DNA of 64,000 bases, from the NCBI GenBank assembly GCA_013146195.2, contig CM028377.1, positions 66,933,501-66,997,500 of the forward strand, given 5' to 3'. Every line of letters begins with the position of its first letter. The stretch's first letter is position 1. Below the pieces are notes generated by a model. That model saw only the letters and a program-made list of their open reading frames with translations, ran no database searches and was not told where the DNA came from. The stretch is from Codonopsis lanceolata (Eukaryota; Streptophyta; Magnoliopsida; Asterales; Campanulaceae). The position numbers and the translations under genes were made by a program. This document shows, one piece after another, positions 11,320 through 23,600 of the stretch.

Positions 11320-11640
11320 ACCCGGCCCACTTTCTACAATTGGCACCCAATTTCTTTCAAGATACGTCAGGTATAATATTTTAATGTAGAAAATGAGGAA
11401 ATGAGGTGGGAAGAGTAGAAAGGGTGTGTGTGGGCACAAATAGTTTTCTTCGCATTGGGCTATACACACCCCCTTTCTACTATTCAATTTTATTAATGAT
11501 AATGATAATATTATTATTTTTAAACATCAATCTGTTTCTGTTAGCTCTCCTCAGTCTCCCACCAAACCCTTTCCCTCTCTTCACTTTCGCCAAAAGCCGA
11601 AACACCTCGCCACGATCACAAAAGCTATCAGATCGGAGAT
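11320..11640 (+). promoter_or_regulatory. Upstream region of the E1-alpha gene with site II-like elements
   Basis: Two TGGGCY/GGCCCA elements are visible: GGCCCA at 11324-11329 and TGGGCT at 11456-11461. Such site II elements are common in plant nuclear genes for mitochondrial proteins. An AT-rich stretch (about 11490-11525) and a CT-rich leader (about 11540-11600) follow, ending at the ATG at 11641. The transcription start is not resolved from sequence alone. Confidence 0.45.
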
Positions 11641-14600
11641 ATGGCTTTGACACACCGGAGTTCCAATCTCCTCAAGCCCTTATCCGCCGCCACGACCTCC
11701 ACCGCCACCTCATCTTTTCGCCGCCAATTTGCTGCCTCACCCACCGATGACAAAACCATCACCGTCGAGACCAGCGTTCCCTTCACCGGCCACAACTGCG
11801 AGCCCCCATCCCGCTCCATCGAAACGACGTCCGGAGAACTCATGAACTTCTTCCGCGACATGGCGCAGATGCGGCGCATGGAGATCGCCGCGGACTCACT
11901 TTACAAGTCAAAGCTGATCCGCGGATTTTGCCACCTGTACGACGGGCAGGAAGCCGTCGCCGTCGGGATGGAGGCGGCAATTACGAAAAAGGATTGCATA
12001 ATCACCGCCTATCGTGATCACTGTATATTCCTTGGCCGCGGTGGGACCCTACTGGAGTCGTTCGCTGAGCTGATGGGCCGACAGGCTGGCTGCTCGAAAG
12101 GAAAAGGTGGCTCGATGCATTTCTACAAGAAGGATTCAGGGTTTTACGGAGGACATGGAATCGTTGGGGCTCAGGTGCCGTTAGGTATTGGATTGGCGTT
12201 CGCGCAGAAGTACAGAAAAGAAGATCACGTGACATTCGCTATGTACGGTGATGGCGCTGCGAATCAAGGACAGCTTTTTGAGGCGCTTAACATGGCTGCT
12301 CTATGGGACTTGCCCGCCATTTTGGTCTGCGAAAACAATCACTGTAAGTTTAGACTAAAATTCATTTCAGTTGAGCATTTAGCACTTATATAATTCGAAT
12401 GTGTTTATTGATTACGAGTGTTGAAGTTTTGGCAATTGAATTGAACATTCGATTTTGCTTATGTATACTCATGTATAGATTTATCAGATAGTAATTGTCG
12501 TGTTTATTTGAATTGGTGTTATAGATGGTATGGGCACCGCTGAATGGAGAGCGGCGAAGAGTCCAGCTTATTACAAAAGAGGAGATTACGTTCCTGGGTT
12601 GAAGGTGAGGTTTTGAATTTTTAGAATCTGATTTGATTGTTAAACGTGAACACTCTTTTTTTCTTTTTGGTGAGGTGATGTTACTCAGTTGCTCTGGCTT
12701 ATAGAGTTAACTTTATTTTTTGTTTTAATCATCTGTAGTTTTTAATTTCAGTGATCCTTTAGTGCTTTCTTGTCCCAAAAATTTGCAAAAAATAAATACC
12801 ATTTGTTAACCATCTAACCATGAGTTTGTAGAATAATTGTAGTAGGGAACAGAAATGTTAGAAGGTTTGTTACATTTGGAGTGTATTTTAGCATCTACAT
12901 CAGTAACATAATATTTTGTAGTCATTTTAGATCCATCATTTCTTGTATCTTTGGAAGTAGTCAAGAACCCCTTGCAGTAGATGTCAGCAATGTGACTTAA
13001 AAAATGTGTCCCGAAAGTGATAGGAAAATCACTTGGTGGGATTCAGCCCCTTAACCAATTTGGTGGGTTATTTGGATGGAGAGGAACCGTAGGGTAGGGT
13101 ATTTGATAATGATGAGTCAGACTTGGATTGCATCAGATGATCAGAGAGAACATGTTTCAAACTCTTCGCTTTTGGTGTTTGGAGATGGTTCCAAGTAGGC
13201 CAGTATAGGGGACTCTTTTGTTAATATTATGGATAGTTTTCGATTTTTAATTCTTTTGACTTGCATACCCCTTGTGTGCAAGGACGCGTCACCTAATTTG
13301 ACGCCTTGATTTATATATACTTGCTTACTTATAAAAAAAGTGAAAAAAATGTTAATGCACAATTTTCTTGTGTTTTGTCTTTTGAAAGTGGAAATGAAAG
13401 TTGCTTTGGGAAATCGACATAAACTGGGTTGCAAAAGTTTTGGATAATATTTCATATCGTGCTTGGATGTGCATGATTTTTTTTTTCTGAGGCATTCATT
13501 TTTGAATAGAGATTTTCATTTGTTTAGCTTGATCTCCAATATTCCTTTTGCATCTTCAACTTGATACAGTTTTTCTCTCAGTTGTGGAGATCACAGTAGT
13601 TAGTGCTTGTTGGTAGTCTTTGTTAGTTGGTTCATTAGAGAGATTGTGAGGTAAGTAAGAGGACAGTTTCATGTTTTGAGGATGACAAACATGTCATAAC
13701 TGACTTTAAACTTCTTTTAGTTTACTTTTTCATCTCTTCTTATTTTTATTGTTTGGTTTTATTACTTATTAAGTGTTGTCAACCTTCACTTAGAGAGATT
13801 CATGTTGAAAATGACAAGTCTGCTTGAAATAAATCTAATTACAATGTGGTAATATACAAGTATTTCTGAATGGGCTTATAAAAAAGAAAGAAAGTATTTC
13901 TGAAAGGTAAAATGTTGATCTCTAGATTAGATTTTTTTATATGTCTGTGCTGATGGTGTTCTGTGGCTGGAAATGTCATTTTGCTTCTTGTGCTTTAGTC
14001 TATCTCATGACTATGTTTCTCTATGTTAGTTCTTCTTGTGTTTTATTTTTGTTCTGTGGAAAAGGAAACTGTTTCTACACCATTGATCATTGGTGAGCAG
14101 TTACGATTTTTGCTTTTGTACATCTGTTTCTAATTCATATGGCTTATCATACATCTCCACACCCTGAGCAGGTAGATGGTATGGATGTCTTTGCTGTAAA
14201 ACAAGCATGCAAATTTGCCAAGGAGCATGCATTGAAGAATGGACCCCTTGTAAGTATATGTATCAAGTCCAGTCCATATTCTAGAATTTGGGCACTTGCG
14301 TTAAAAATTGCATCTTCTATTTTCCAGTTCTAGTATACTTTCTCTTGAAGTGTTATATTATGGTAAATTGTCTTAGTATTTCCTTTTGTTATTTATATAC
14401 AGAAACTTATGAAAAGAACTCAGACAATTTTCAAGTAACGAATGCACATTGGAGATTAGGAGGGAACTAACTAAGGTGCATGTGATCACAGTGTGCTGTG
14501 CTTGAAAATTTCTGGATTGAGTACATTCCAGGAGTTTGTATAGCTCCTTTACTATTTATTAGCTGTGCTCGACCATTGAATATGTTATGCATTGCAGAAT

Positions 14601-17600
14601 ATTAGCAACCTATTCAGAAAAATATCGGTAATGTATCCATGATAAGCGTCGGCAAAATGCATCTTGAGGTTTAATACTTTTATACCTTCCATGCATCCCC
14701 CTGCCCCTCCCTTTACCCTTTCCAGTTTAGTTTTCTAGTTGTGGGGAATTCTTTTTAGATCTTCCTTTAGACAAGATTTGCTCGAACCTTGTGGACTCAA
14801 AACCTGACTCAGAATATCTTTCGGGATTACTACAATATTTTTTTCTTCTCCGTGAACTTTCAGCTTATAGTTTGTGTTTTTTATGTTAACTTAATAATGC
14901 ATTATTAACTAATGACATGCCCAAGTACGATGTTGTTGTCAGGGCCCGTGCTTCTGCTTAGATTTGCTTTATTAGTAGGTATGTAGGTGTATTGGTTCAC
15001 ACCAAAGGATCCTAGCTTTCTTGGTTTATGAGATGCATATATCTGTTAGGTGGTCATTGAAGCTTTTTGGCCTCGTAGGTGAAGGAGGTTAGACCAGGTT
15101 ATGTATAACAGTATAGTATCTTGCAACCAAAGGGGAAATAAATTGTGTCCTAATCTCTTTGTTTTTCCTAGAGCTGTCAAAACGGACCAATGGGGCGGGG
15201 CGAAAATGGTGGACTGGGAAGATATTGGCCCAACCTGTACAGAAAGAAATTTTGTGTCCAAGTCCTGGAGCTGTTAGTCATTTGAGGAAGAGATCTGCAC
15301 CGGTGGCGGTGGACTGGCCGGAGGATGTCGGAGAGAGAGAGGAAGTGCGAGACCGACCGGCTATGAGAGAGAGAGAGATACACGATGGCAGATTAAGAAC
15401 AGAGAGATCGACGATGTGCTGACGGCGGACTGAGAGAAAGAGACGACGATGGTGGATTGTTTGAGAGGGAGAGCACCGGTCAGCAATGGCCGACTTGACT
15501 CTTGAGATACAGAGAGACAGATCAGATCGACAAGGTTGAAGGGTCTCACGGGTTTTACTTTTAACAGGGAGTTGTTTGAGTCATTGGCATTGAATGGTTG
15601 TGGTTGGTTGGGAGTCGTGGGACTTGGGTCAGTGGGTGAACTGATGGGTTTTCACATTTCCAACTTTTCTCCTTCTTTTCCTGCTCCCCGTGCAGTCCAA
15701 GCCCGCTTCTTAGTGGACTTATGATTTGTCAACCCAACCTTTTTACTTGGCGGGGTGGACTAACCTAATGGGTTTGGCCCATTTTGACGGCTCTACTTTT
15801 CCCCCCTTTATCCTTTGCGGATCTTGAACGTTTCACTGCAAGTGTTTCTTATTAGTGCCTGAATGATGTTGCAGCGCCGGAACTGACAGTTGTATAACTT
15901 TTGCCTTTTTCTTTGGTGTTTGTGTTCAGATTCTTGAAATGGACACCTACAGATACCACGGACACTCTATGTCTGATCCTGGGAGCACCTATCGCACACG
16001 TGATGAGATTAGTGGTGTCAGACAGGTTGGTATATTTGATATTTCTTTCTGGATGAATATACTGGTCAAATGGTTAGTTCCACTGATTACTCATCTCTTA
16101 TAATTTTTTCTGTGGTCATACGTTTCTTGCAGGAGCGTGATCCACTTGAAAGAATAAGAAAGCTGATATTAGCTCATGATCTGGCAACTGAAAAAGAGCT
16201 GAAGGTAAGAGTAAACTCGTGGCGGCTCCACATATTAGATTCAAATCAGTTTTTAAGAATTTAATTTCCTATATTTGCCTTTTCCTCTTTTACATCATGG
16301 TTGGTGGTTTTATCCCAGTTTTTGTTGGAGGAGCAACTGTGGAGTAATGTTTGGGTTACTTTAACTTTTCTTGTCCAGGATATCGAGAAGGAGGTGAGAA
16401 AAGAAGTTGATGAAGCCATTGCACAGGCTAAGGTATGAAGCATATCTTTTTTTTCTTTATGCGAGCCCAACCCCCCCCCCCCCCCCCAAAAAAAAAACCA
16501 AAAACAAAGAAAGGAAACAAAAGGGCAGTTCATCCTTCCTGTTTGATCCAAATATATAGGCCAACTTTGATGGTTACTGGTCAAAGTTAATGATTTTCCA
16601 TATTTAGTTTGTTAGTGAATAAAACCATATATCTTGCAAAGTCATTGTTTATATGTTTCTTTGTGGTAATAAGATTGAATGTAGTCCTAAATCTAAAATG
16701 AATACTTTTCCCTGAAAACTTTTGACTCTGGAATGGGCATTATTGTTGTGTAATGGAATAGAAGAGGGTGGTAGTAATGTAGTCTAGTGATGAATGTAGA
16801 TGACAAAATGCTGCCGGAAAAGGCGAACTCATGAGTGTGGGATTTTTAGTATTAGGAATGAATGTGATACCTCCTGTTGGTCCCAAAATAGGCTCTAACT
16901 AGGCTAGAGGGGGGGGGTTGAATAGCCTAATAATGTTTTGTTTAAAACTTTTTGAAACCCTTCTTTCAAAAATTCTTCTTTCCTTTTAGAGCAATTTTAC
17001 AAGAAGAATTAAGGCAGCAGAGAACTTAAAGGGTGAAGAGTTGATAGAAGGTCTAATGTTAAAATAAGACTGATTCAATGGCAGACTTTGATAAGTAAAG
17101 ATGGCAGCAGTTAAGAAATAGGCAAAAATAGATTGATGGCGGACTTTGATAAGTAAAGATGGTAGCAGTTAAGAAATAGGCAAAAACAGATCAGACAGCA
17201 CACAGAGTTTAGAAGTGGTTCGTACTGTGAATAGTACTACGTCCACTACCAAAGTGGTTAGCTTTGGATTTTAAATGGTGCACTTGTTTATCCACTAGGT
17301 GTAAATATAAGATCACTAATGGATCGTGTACAAAAATAGTTTTTCAACCAGGTGTATAATGATGAGAGAAACAATTAATGAATAATTGTTCTCCCAAGTG
17401 CTAAAGTAAAGAACAGTTTATAAGCAAACTAGATGAAACTGAAACATAGTAAAGACTGGCAGATCTGCAGCTTCAAGAAGTTTGGTGAAGTGTTAAAGTT
17501 CTTGTCCTTTAGATCTCTTGAATGCTTGAGTTATGAAAATGAAGCTTGAGTATTGAATATGCAAGAGTTGTTGTTCAGATCTTCAAGACGTGAATAAATA

Positions 17601-20600
17601 CCAGGGGAGATCTTTAGGACCGTTGGACTTAGGGTAGAGAGGCCTTGTCCAACGTTATAATGCATTAAATGCATTTTTGCGCTTTGTAGGATGAATGCAG
17701 CAACCGATATCAAAGACTCAGGGTTGCAGAGGCAGACATTCCAAGCATAGTAAGTTTCCAGCTTGTAGGCGTTACAGCTTGAAGGTCTTCTTAGTAAAAT
17801 AAGGAAAAGTCCTCAGATTTCATGATACAGGAGACAGTCTGGACAGTTGTCTCTTGAGATTATAAAATTGACTTTTTCCGTTTGGAGGGAAATCTGATGA
17901 GGATAAATTAAATGTTATTTGACTTATTAAAAAATATCTAGCTCAAATAACATGTGACTTAATTCCTCAATTTGACTGTCTTTGGCTTTTGAGCTTGAGC
18001 AGACTTCCAAGTCTGCTGTTCGAGCTGTACTTTCAAAATTTGTTGAAGCTTCTTGGTCGCGCTAAGAGAAGCTAACACAAAACTAGTTCTAAACACCCGA
18101 TTCTAAGGCAGTTGCCACACTAATCGGCACGCTGAGACCTATTAGCCAGCATCTGATAGAATCAGAAGATGACTCAACCAAATCTAGAACCTATGAGGGT
18201 CAACAATCTCCTCCTATTTGGTTGATGTCATCATCTCAGCTACTAGCTGACTTTGAATCATGCACTTGAGATAATAGCATGTTTTTAAAAGAAAAAAATT
18301 ATTTAGAAGAGCGGACATGCCTCTTAGAGCAGAAGTCTAAGTAGAGAGATAGCTAAACTAGGTACTTACAAGGTAAAGAGAAGAAAGACCAAGTACAAAG
18401 TTGAGTAGAGTTTAAATCTTAGCAATAAGCAGGATATAAGCAATTTAAAGATTTAAACTCGATGTTTAAATGGACAAGATCAGAAGATAGAGCAGGTAAA
18501 TCTTAATCCAAAGAAAATTATATCTGTGAGTTAAACAGGCTGTTTAACAGAAACAAAGTTTAAATCATAAAGATTAGAACAAAAGAGTTCAACAGAAGAG
18601 TTATATCATGTCAGAATAGGTTTGGTTGAGTTCGGCGGCGCTCTAAGTAGTCACCAACCCAAATTCTGATTCGATCATTAAGGCGCTCTCTCAGTGTGTT
18701 CTTCAATCAATGCTTGATTCAACAAGTGGGTAGCTCTCTCCTCCACGATGGCAAAGAACCCGTCGGCGCAATGCGGCAGCTCCTGGTTGGCACGTTCAAG
18801 CGTCGAAAGGAAGCGATGATCGAACCGTGCGCTCAACAATGATGGCGCGTGCCAAGGAAGTTCGGAGCTCATCAAACAGTTCACGGATGCTGATTTGTTA
18901 GGAGTGGAGCATGCCTGTCAGCGATACTTGCTGATCTTGAACGAGGAAGCGATGAGAAGTGAAAGCCTGAGCAGTGTCATTCACTAGTTGCTCAACGATC
19001 TTACCTAGATCGAAAATGGTGGCATGGGTGGCATTCAAGCTATAATTGAGTACATCGACTTGCTGTGCCATGGAAGAAACCGTGCCGTTGAGACGCTCAA
19101 GCTGGGCGTTATAGGCACGAAGAAGGTCGAGGAGGGCAGGGTCAGCAGAGGTTGAAGGAAGGGAGTTGGGAGTAAGATTGAGGGGTATAAAGGTTTTAGC
19201 AAGGTCAGGATGAGCAGAAGCTGAAGAAGAGGGGGAAGAAGTAAAGTTGTGATCGAAGAGTGTGGAGGTGAAGGAGGAGCGTAAGGTGTAGGGTCAAGTT
19301 TCTAGATCGCCTCGAGTCATCGACAGAGGAAGTGAAAGAAGAAGAGGAGACATCAAGGAAGGAGGTGGGAAAAGGAGACTCAAGTAGAAGAATGAAATTA
19401 GGAGGAGAAGATGAAGGAGTAAGGAGGTCAGAGATGGAAGTGAGTTCAAAGAGAAATCAGTAGGTGGAAGAAGATATGGAAGGAAATAGAATCTGGTAAA
19501 GGTCAGCAATGATTGAGATGGGAGTGATGAATGTTGTGATGGGAGGAAAAAGTTCAGGAAGGAATGAAGTTTGGTAGAGAAGAGAAGAGAAGTGAGAGTC
19601 GAGAGAAGAGAAGTTGTCGAGCATAGCGAAAGAGATAGAAGAGGTTGTAGAAGCAGGGATGGTTGCGAGAGGATTCTGGGGAAATAGGGGAGATGGGTTC
19701 AGGAGAAGAGGGTGGAGAAGGGATGACTTCGTGAGTAGGTGGAGGTGGTGAGGATGGTTGTGGAGCTACAGCCTTCATGCGAAGTCTGAGTTTCTTTTTC
19801 TTGAACGAGAAAAATAGGCTTCTCCTCAACAACCCCTGTTGTTGTTGAGGGAGTTGGATAGGAGAGGGTCTCAGCAGGCTCCTCCCCAATAGCAGTAGGG
19901 TCTGTTGAAGAAGGAAGAGGGGGGAGATGTAGAGGAAATAGGAGAGGAGGGGGGACTCGAATGGGATGAAGGGTTCGAAGGTTACGGCGTTTAGACTTAT
20001 TTCAGGGCGAAGAGGAGGTGTTCTCGTTACTCGAGGCTCATCGCACGGTATTAAATAGAAGTGGTAGGTGCTAAACGCTTTTTTCTTTTGGTTGTACCAA
20101 ATAGGTGGTGGCATTAGCAAGAGATTTGAAGAAGATTTTTCGCTTTCTTGGCCGGCTCCTCCTCAATAGTAGAACTCGCGCTTGGACCTCTCCGCTCGAG
20201 TAAATAGTAATAATGCTGTTTTCATCGGAACAAGTCTGCTTTGTTGCAATGTTAAGTCGCTTAAATAGTAAACCAAGGAAATAAAGTTGAACTAATATTT
20301 AAGGCGTGTCAAGCATACCAAGCTCTCCCCTTAGATAAGCAAACATGTCTGCCTCCAGTGCTTTTGTGAAGATATCTGCTAGTTGATGTTCAGTTGAAAT
20401 GTACTTCATGCTTATGTTTCTCTTTTCTACGTTGTCCCTTAGGAAGTGATATCGAACATCGATGTGCTTTGTCTTGAAGTGCATCACGGGAATGTAGGTG
20501 ATAGAGATTGCTGAGGTGTTGTCGCACATAATTGGGCAATCTGCTAGATGTCATAGTCCACCAACCGTTTGATCCGCAGTAGTGGACAACAGCCAGCCGA

Positions 20601-23600
20601 TGTATTCTCGCTTCGTGGTGGAGTTAGAAACCGATGCTTGTTTCTTGCTAGCCCAAGATAAGTATGTGCCTAGAAATTGACAAGTTCCACCCTTGTGCTT
20701 TTCTGCTACTTGGCATCCGACATAATCAGCATCTGAGTAGCCGACTAGGTTAAAGGAGGATTCTCTAGGATACCGAATACCTAAGTTGGTGGTATCGGAT
20801 ACATACTTGATGATTCTCTTGGCTGCCGGGAGATGTGACTCACGAGTGCGCTTGAAATCTATACCCAGCGACATACACTATATCGGTCTGTGGCGGTAAG
20901 ATAGAGCGATGATCGATGATTCCTCTATAGAGTGATGTCAACCTTCTTTCCTTGTAAGTCTTTTGATAATTTGCATTTAGGCGACATTGGAGTGTCAAAG
21001 TGTTGGCCATTTCAATCAGTATTTTTTTGACTAGTTCGTTAGCATACTTGGATTGGCTTATGAAAATCCCTTTGTTGGATTGTTGGATTTGAAGACTGAA
21101 GGAGAATGTGAGTTCTCCCATCATACTCATCGAAACTTTCCGGTCATGAGTCTCNNNNNNNNNNNNNNNNNNNNNNNNNNNNNNNNNNNNNNNNNNNNNN
21201 NNNNNNNNNNNNNNNNNNNNNNNNNNNNNNNNNNNNNNNNNNNNNNNNNNNNNNCCTTTATGTTTTAAAAATGATTTAGAAGGTCGCCTTTTATAATATT
21301 ATTCATATTTAGGCTTAGGACATTTAAGTAAAGTGACCGAGGCTTCACAATGGAAGCAAACTATCTCATAATTTTGTGAGCCTTCAACGTCTTTTACGAA
21401 AGTCTATTTGGTTTTGCTTCCTTCTTCTTATTAAATTTTGAGAATTTTTGAAACTTCTTAACGAACATAGCAAATTGGTCGAGAAAGAATTTCATTTTTC
21501 ATTTAAAGAAGAAGTAGATGGTTTATTTTCTCTGACGAGAAGCTTCTTGAGAGATAGCGAGAAAATGAAGGAAGTTTAAAGTTTGTCATTCGTTGCGAGC
21601 TTGAAGCAGTTCTTGCTTTCATAGGCAGGTTAAACTTCGCATACAAACCACGAAGATGCATGGAGTTTAAGTCTTTGGACTCTTTAATAGCGGTGGTCTT
21701 AACATGCCACAAACTTCCCGGGAAGCAAAAATCTCATATTTACATCCTTAACACTATATTCTTTTCTAAGGAATAACAACTATTTACTATCTCACTGAGA
21801 ATCGTCGTAGGCTTGGCGTAGTGTCTCACTTTGGATCCTTTCTAAACGAGAGTCGGCTGTTGAATATAGTTGTATTTTACATTGTCTCGGTGGGCAACTT
21901 TCGCTAGATATTCCACGAGTGTTTCCCACATTTCTTTAGGCGTTTTGCTGATTATCTGGCTTGCTAGTGCTTGATCTGAATTATTATGTGAATAACCTTC
22001 TTTGTCTAGCTCAACAAGTTTCCTTTCTTCATCAATCCATTCATTTATTGATTTGGTATCTCGGAGGTCCACCTACTACTTTGGCAAGAAGATTTTGCTT
22101 CATTGGAATATGAGGACTGTTTGAACCAAAGCCATAAGCGATTGTCATAGAATTCATGTATCTCATGACTTTGTCTTTCCAAACCGGTGACCTTAGGTCC
22201 AATATTGGGGCGTGGCTTGTATTCGAGGTAGGCAACATATAGTGAGCCATAGGATCTATTCTCAAGAGATTAATCTTGGAAAAATAAATTTTCAGAGAAT
22301 TTGGCTCTGATACCAATTGTTGGTCCCAAAATAGGCTCTAACTAGGCTAGAAGGAGGGGGGGGGGTTGAATAGCCTAGTAATGTTTTGTTTAAAACTTTT
22401 TGAAACCCTTCTTTCAAAAATTCTTCTTTCCTTTTAGTGCAATTTTACAAGAAGAATTCAGGCAGCGGAGAACTAAAAGGGTGAAGAGCTGATAGAAGGT
22501 CTGCTGGTAAAATAAGACCGATTCAATGGCAGACTTTGATAAGTAAAGATGGCAGCAGTTAAGAAATAGGCAAAAACAGATCAGACAACACACAAAGTTT
22601 AGAAGTGGTTCGTACTGTGAATAGTGCTACGTCCACTACCAAAGTGGTTAGCTTTGGATTTTAAATGGTGCACTTGTTTATCCACTAGGTGTAAATATAA
22701 GATCACTAATGGATCGTGTACAAAAATAGTTTTTCAACCAGGTGTATAATGATGAGAGAAACAATTAATGAATAATTGTTCTCCCAAGTGCTAAAGTAAA
22801 GAACAGTTTATAAGCAAACTAGATGAAGCTGAAACATAGTAAAGACTGGCAGATCTGTAGCTTCAAGAAGTTTGGTGAAGTGTTAAAGTTCTCGTCCTTT
22901 AGATCTCTTGAATGCTTAAGTTATGAAGATGAAGCTTGAGTATTGAATATGCAAGAGTTGTTGTTCGGATCTTCAAGACGTGAATAAATACCAGGGGAGA
23001 TCTTTAGGACCGTTGGACTTAGGGTAGATAGGTTGTGTTCAACGTTATAATGCATTAAATGCATTTCGGCGCTTTGTAGGATGAATGCAACAACAGATAT
23101 CATAGACTCAGGGTTGCAGAGGCAGACATTCCAAGCATAGTAAGTTTCCAGCTTGCAAGCGTTACAGCTTGAAAGTCTTCTTAGTCAAATAAGGAAAAGT
23201 CCTCATATTTCATGATGCAGGAGACAGTCTGGACAGTTGTCTCTTGAGATTATAAAGTTGACTTTTTCCGTTTGGAGGGAAATCTGATGAGGATAAATTA
23301 AATATTATTTGACTAGATATTCAAAAATATCTAGCTCAAATAACATGTGACTTAATTCCTCGATTTGACTGTCTTTGACTTTTGAGCTTGAGCAGACTTC
23401 TAAGTCTGCTGTTCGAGCTGTACTTTCAAGGCTGCTGTTAAAGCCTGCTGGTCCGCGCCTAAGAGAAACTAACATAAAACTAGTTCTAAACACCTTTGAT
23501 TCTAAGACAGTTGCCATACTAACCGGTACACAGACCTATTAGCCACTGTACAATAGAATCAGAAGATTACTCAACCAAATCTAGAACTTATGAGGGTCAA

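Noticed and set aside
11263..11879. Frames overlapping the E1-alpha start on both strands (11263-11487, 11406-11750, 11628-11879)
   Set aside because: Shadow frames of the real exon 1 or of its promoter.
19554..20120. 188-codon minus frame as an independent gene
   Set aside because: It lies inside Copia-2 between RNase H and the polypurine tract and corresponds to the proline-rich third ORF region.
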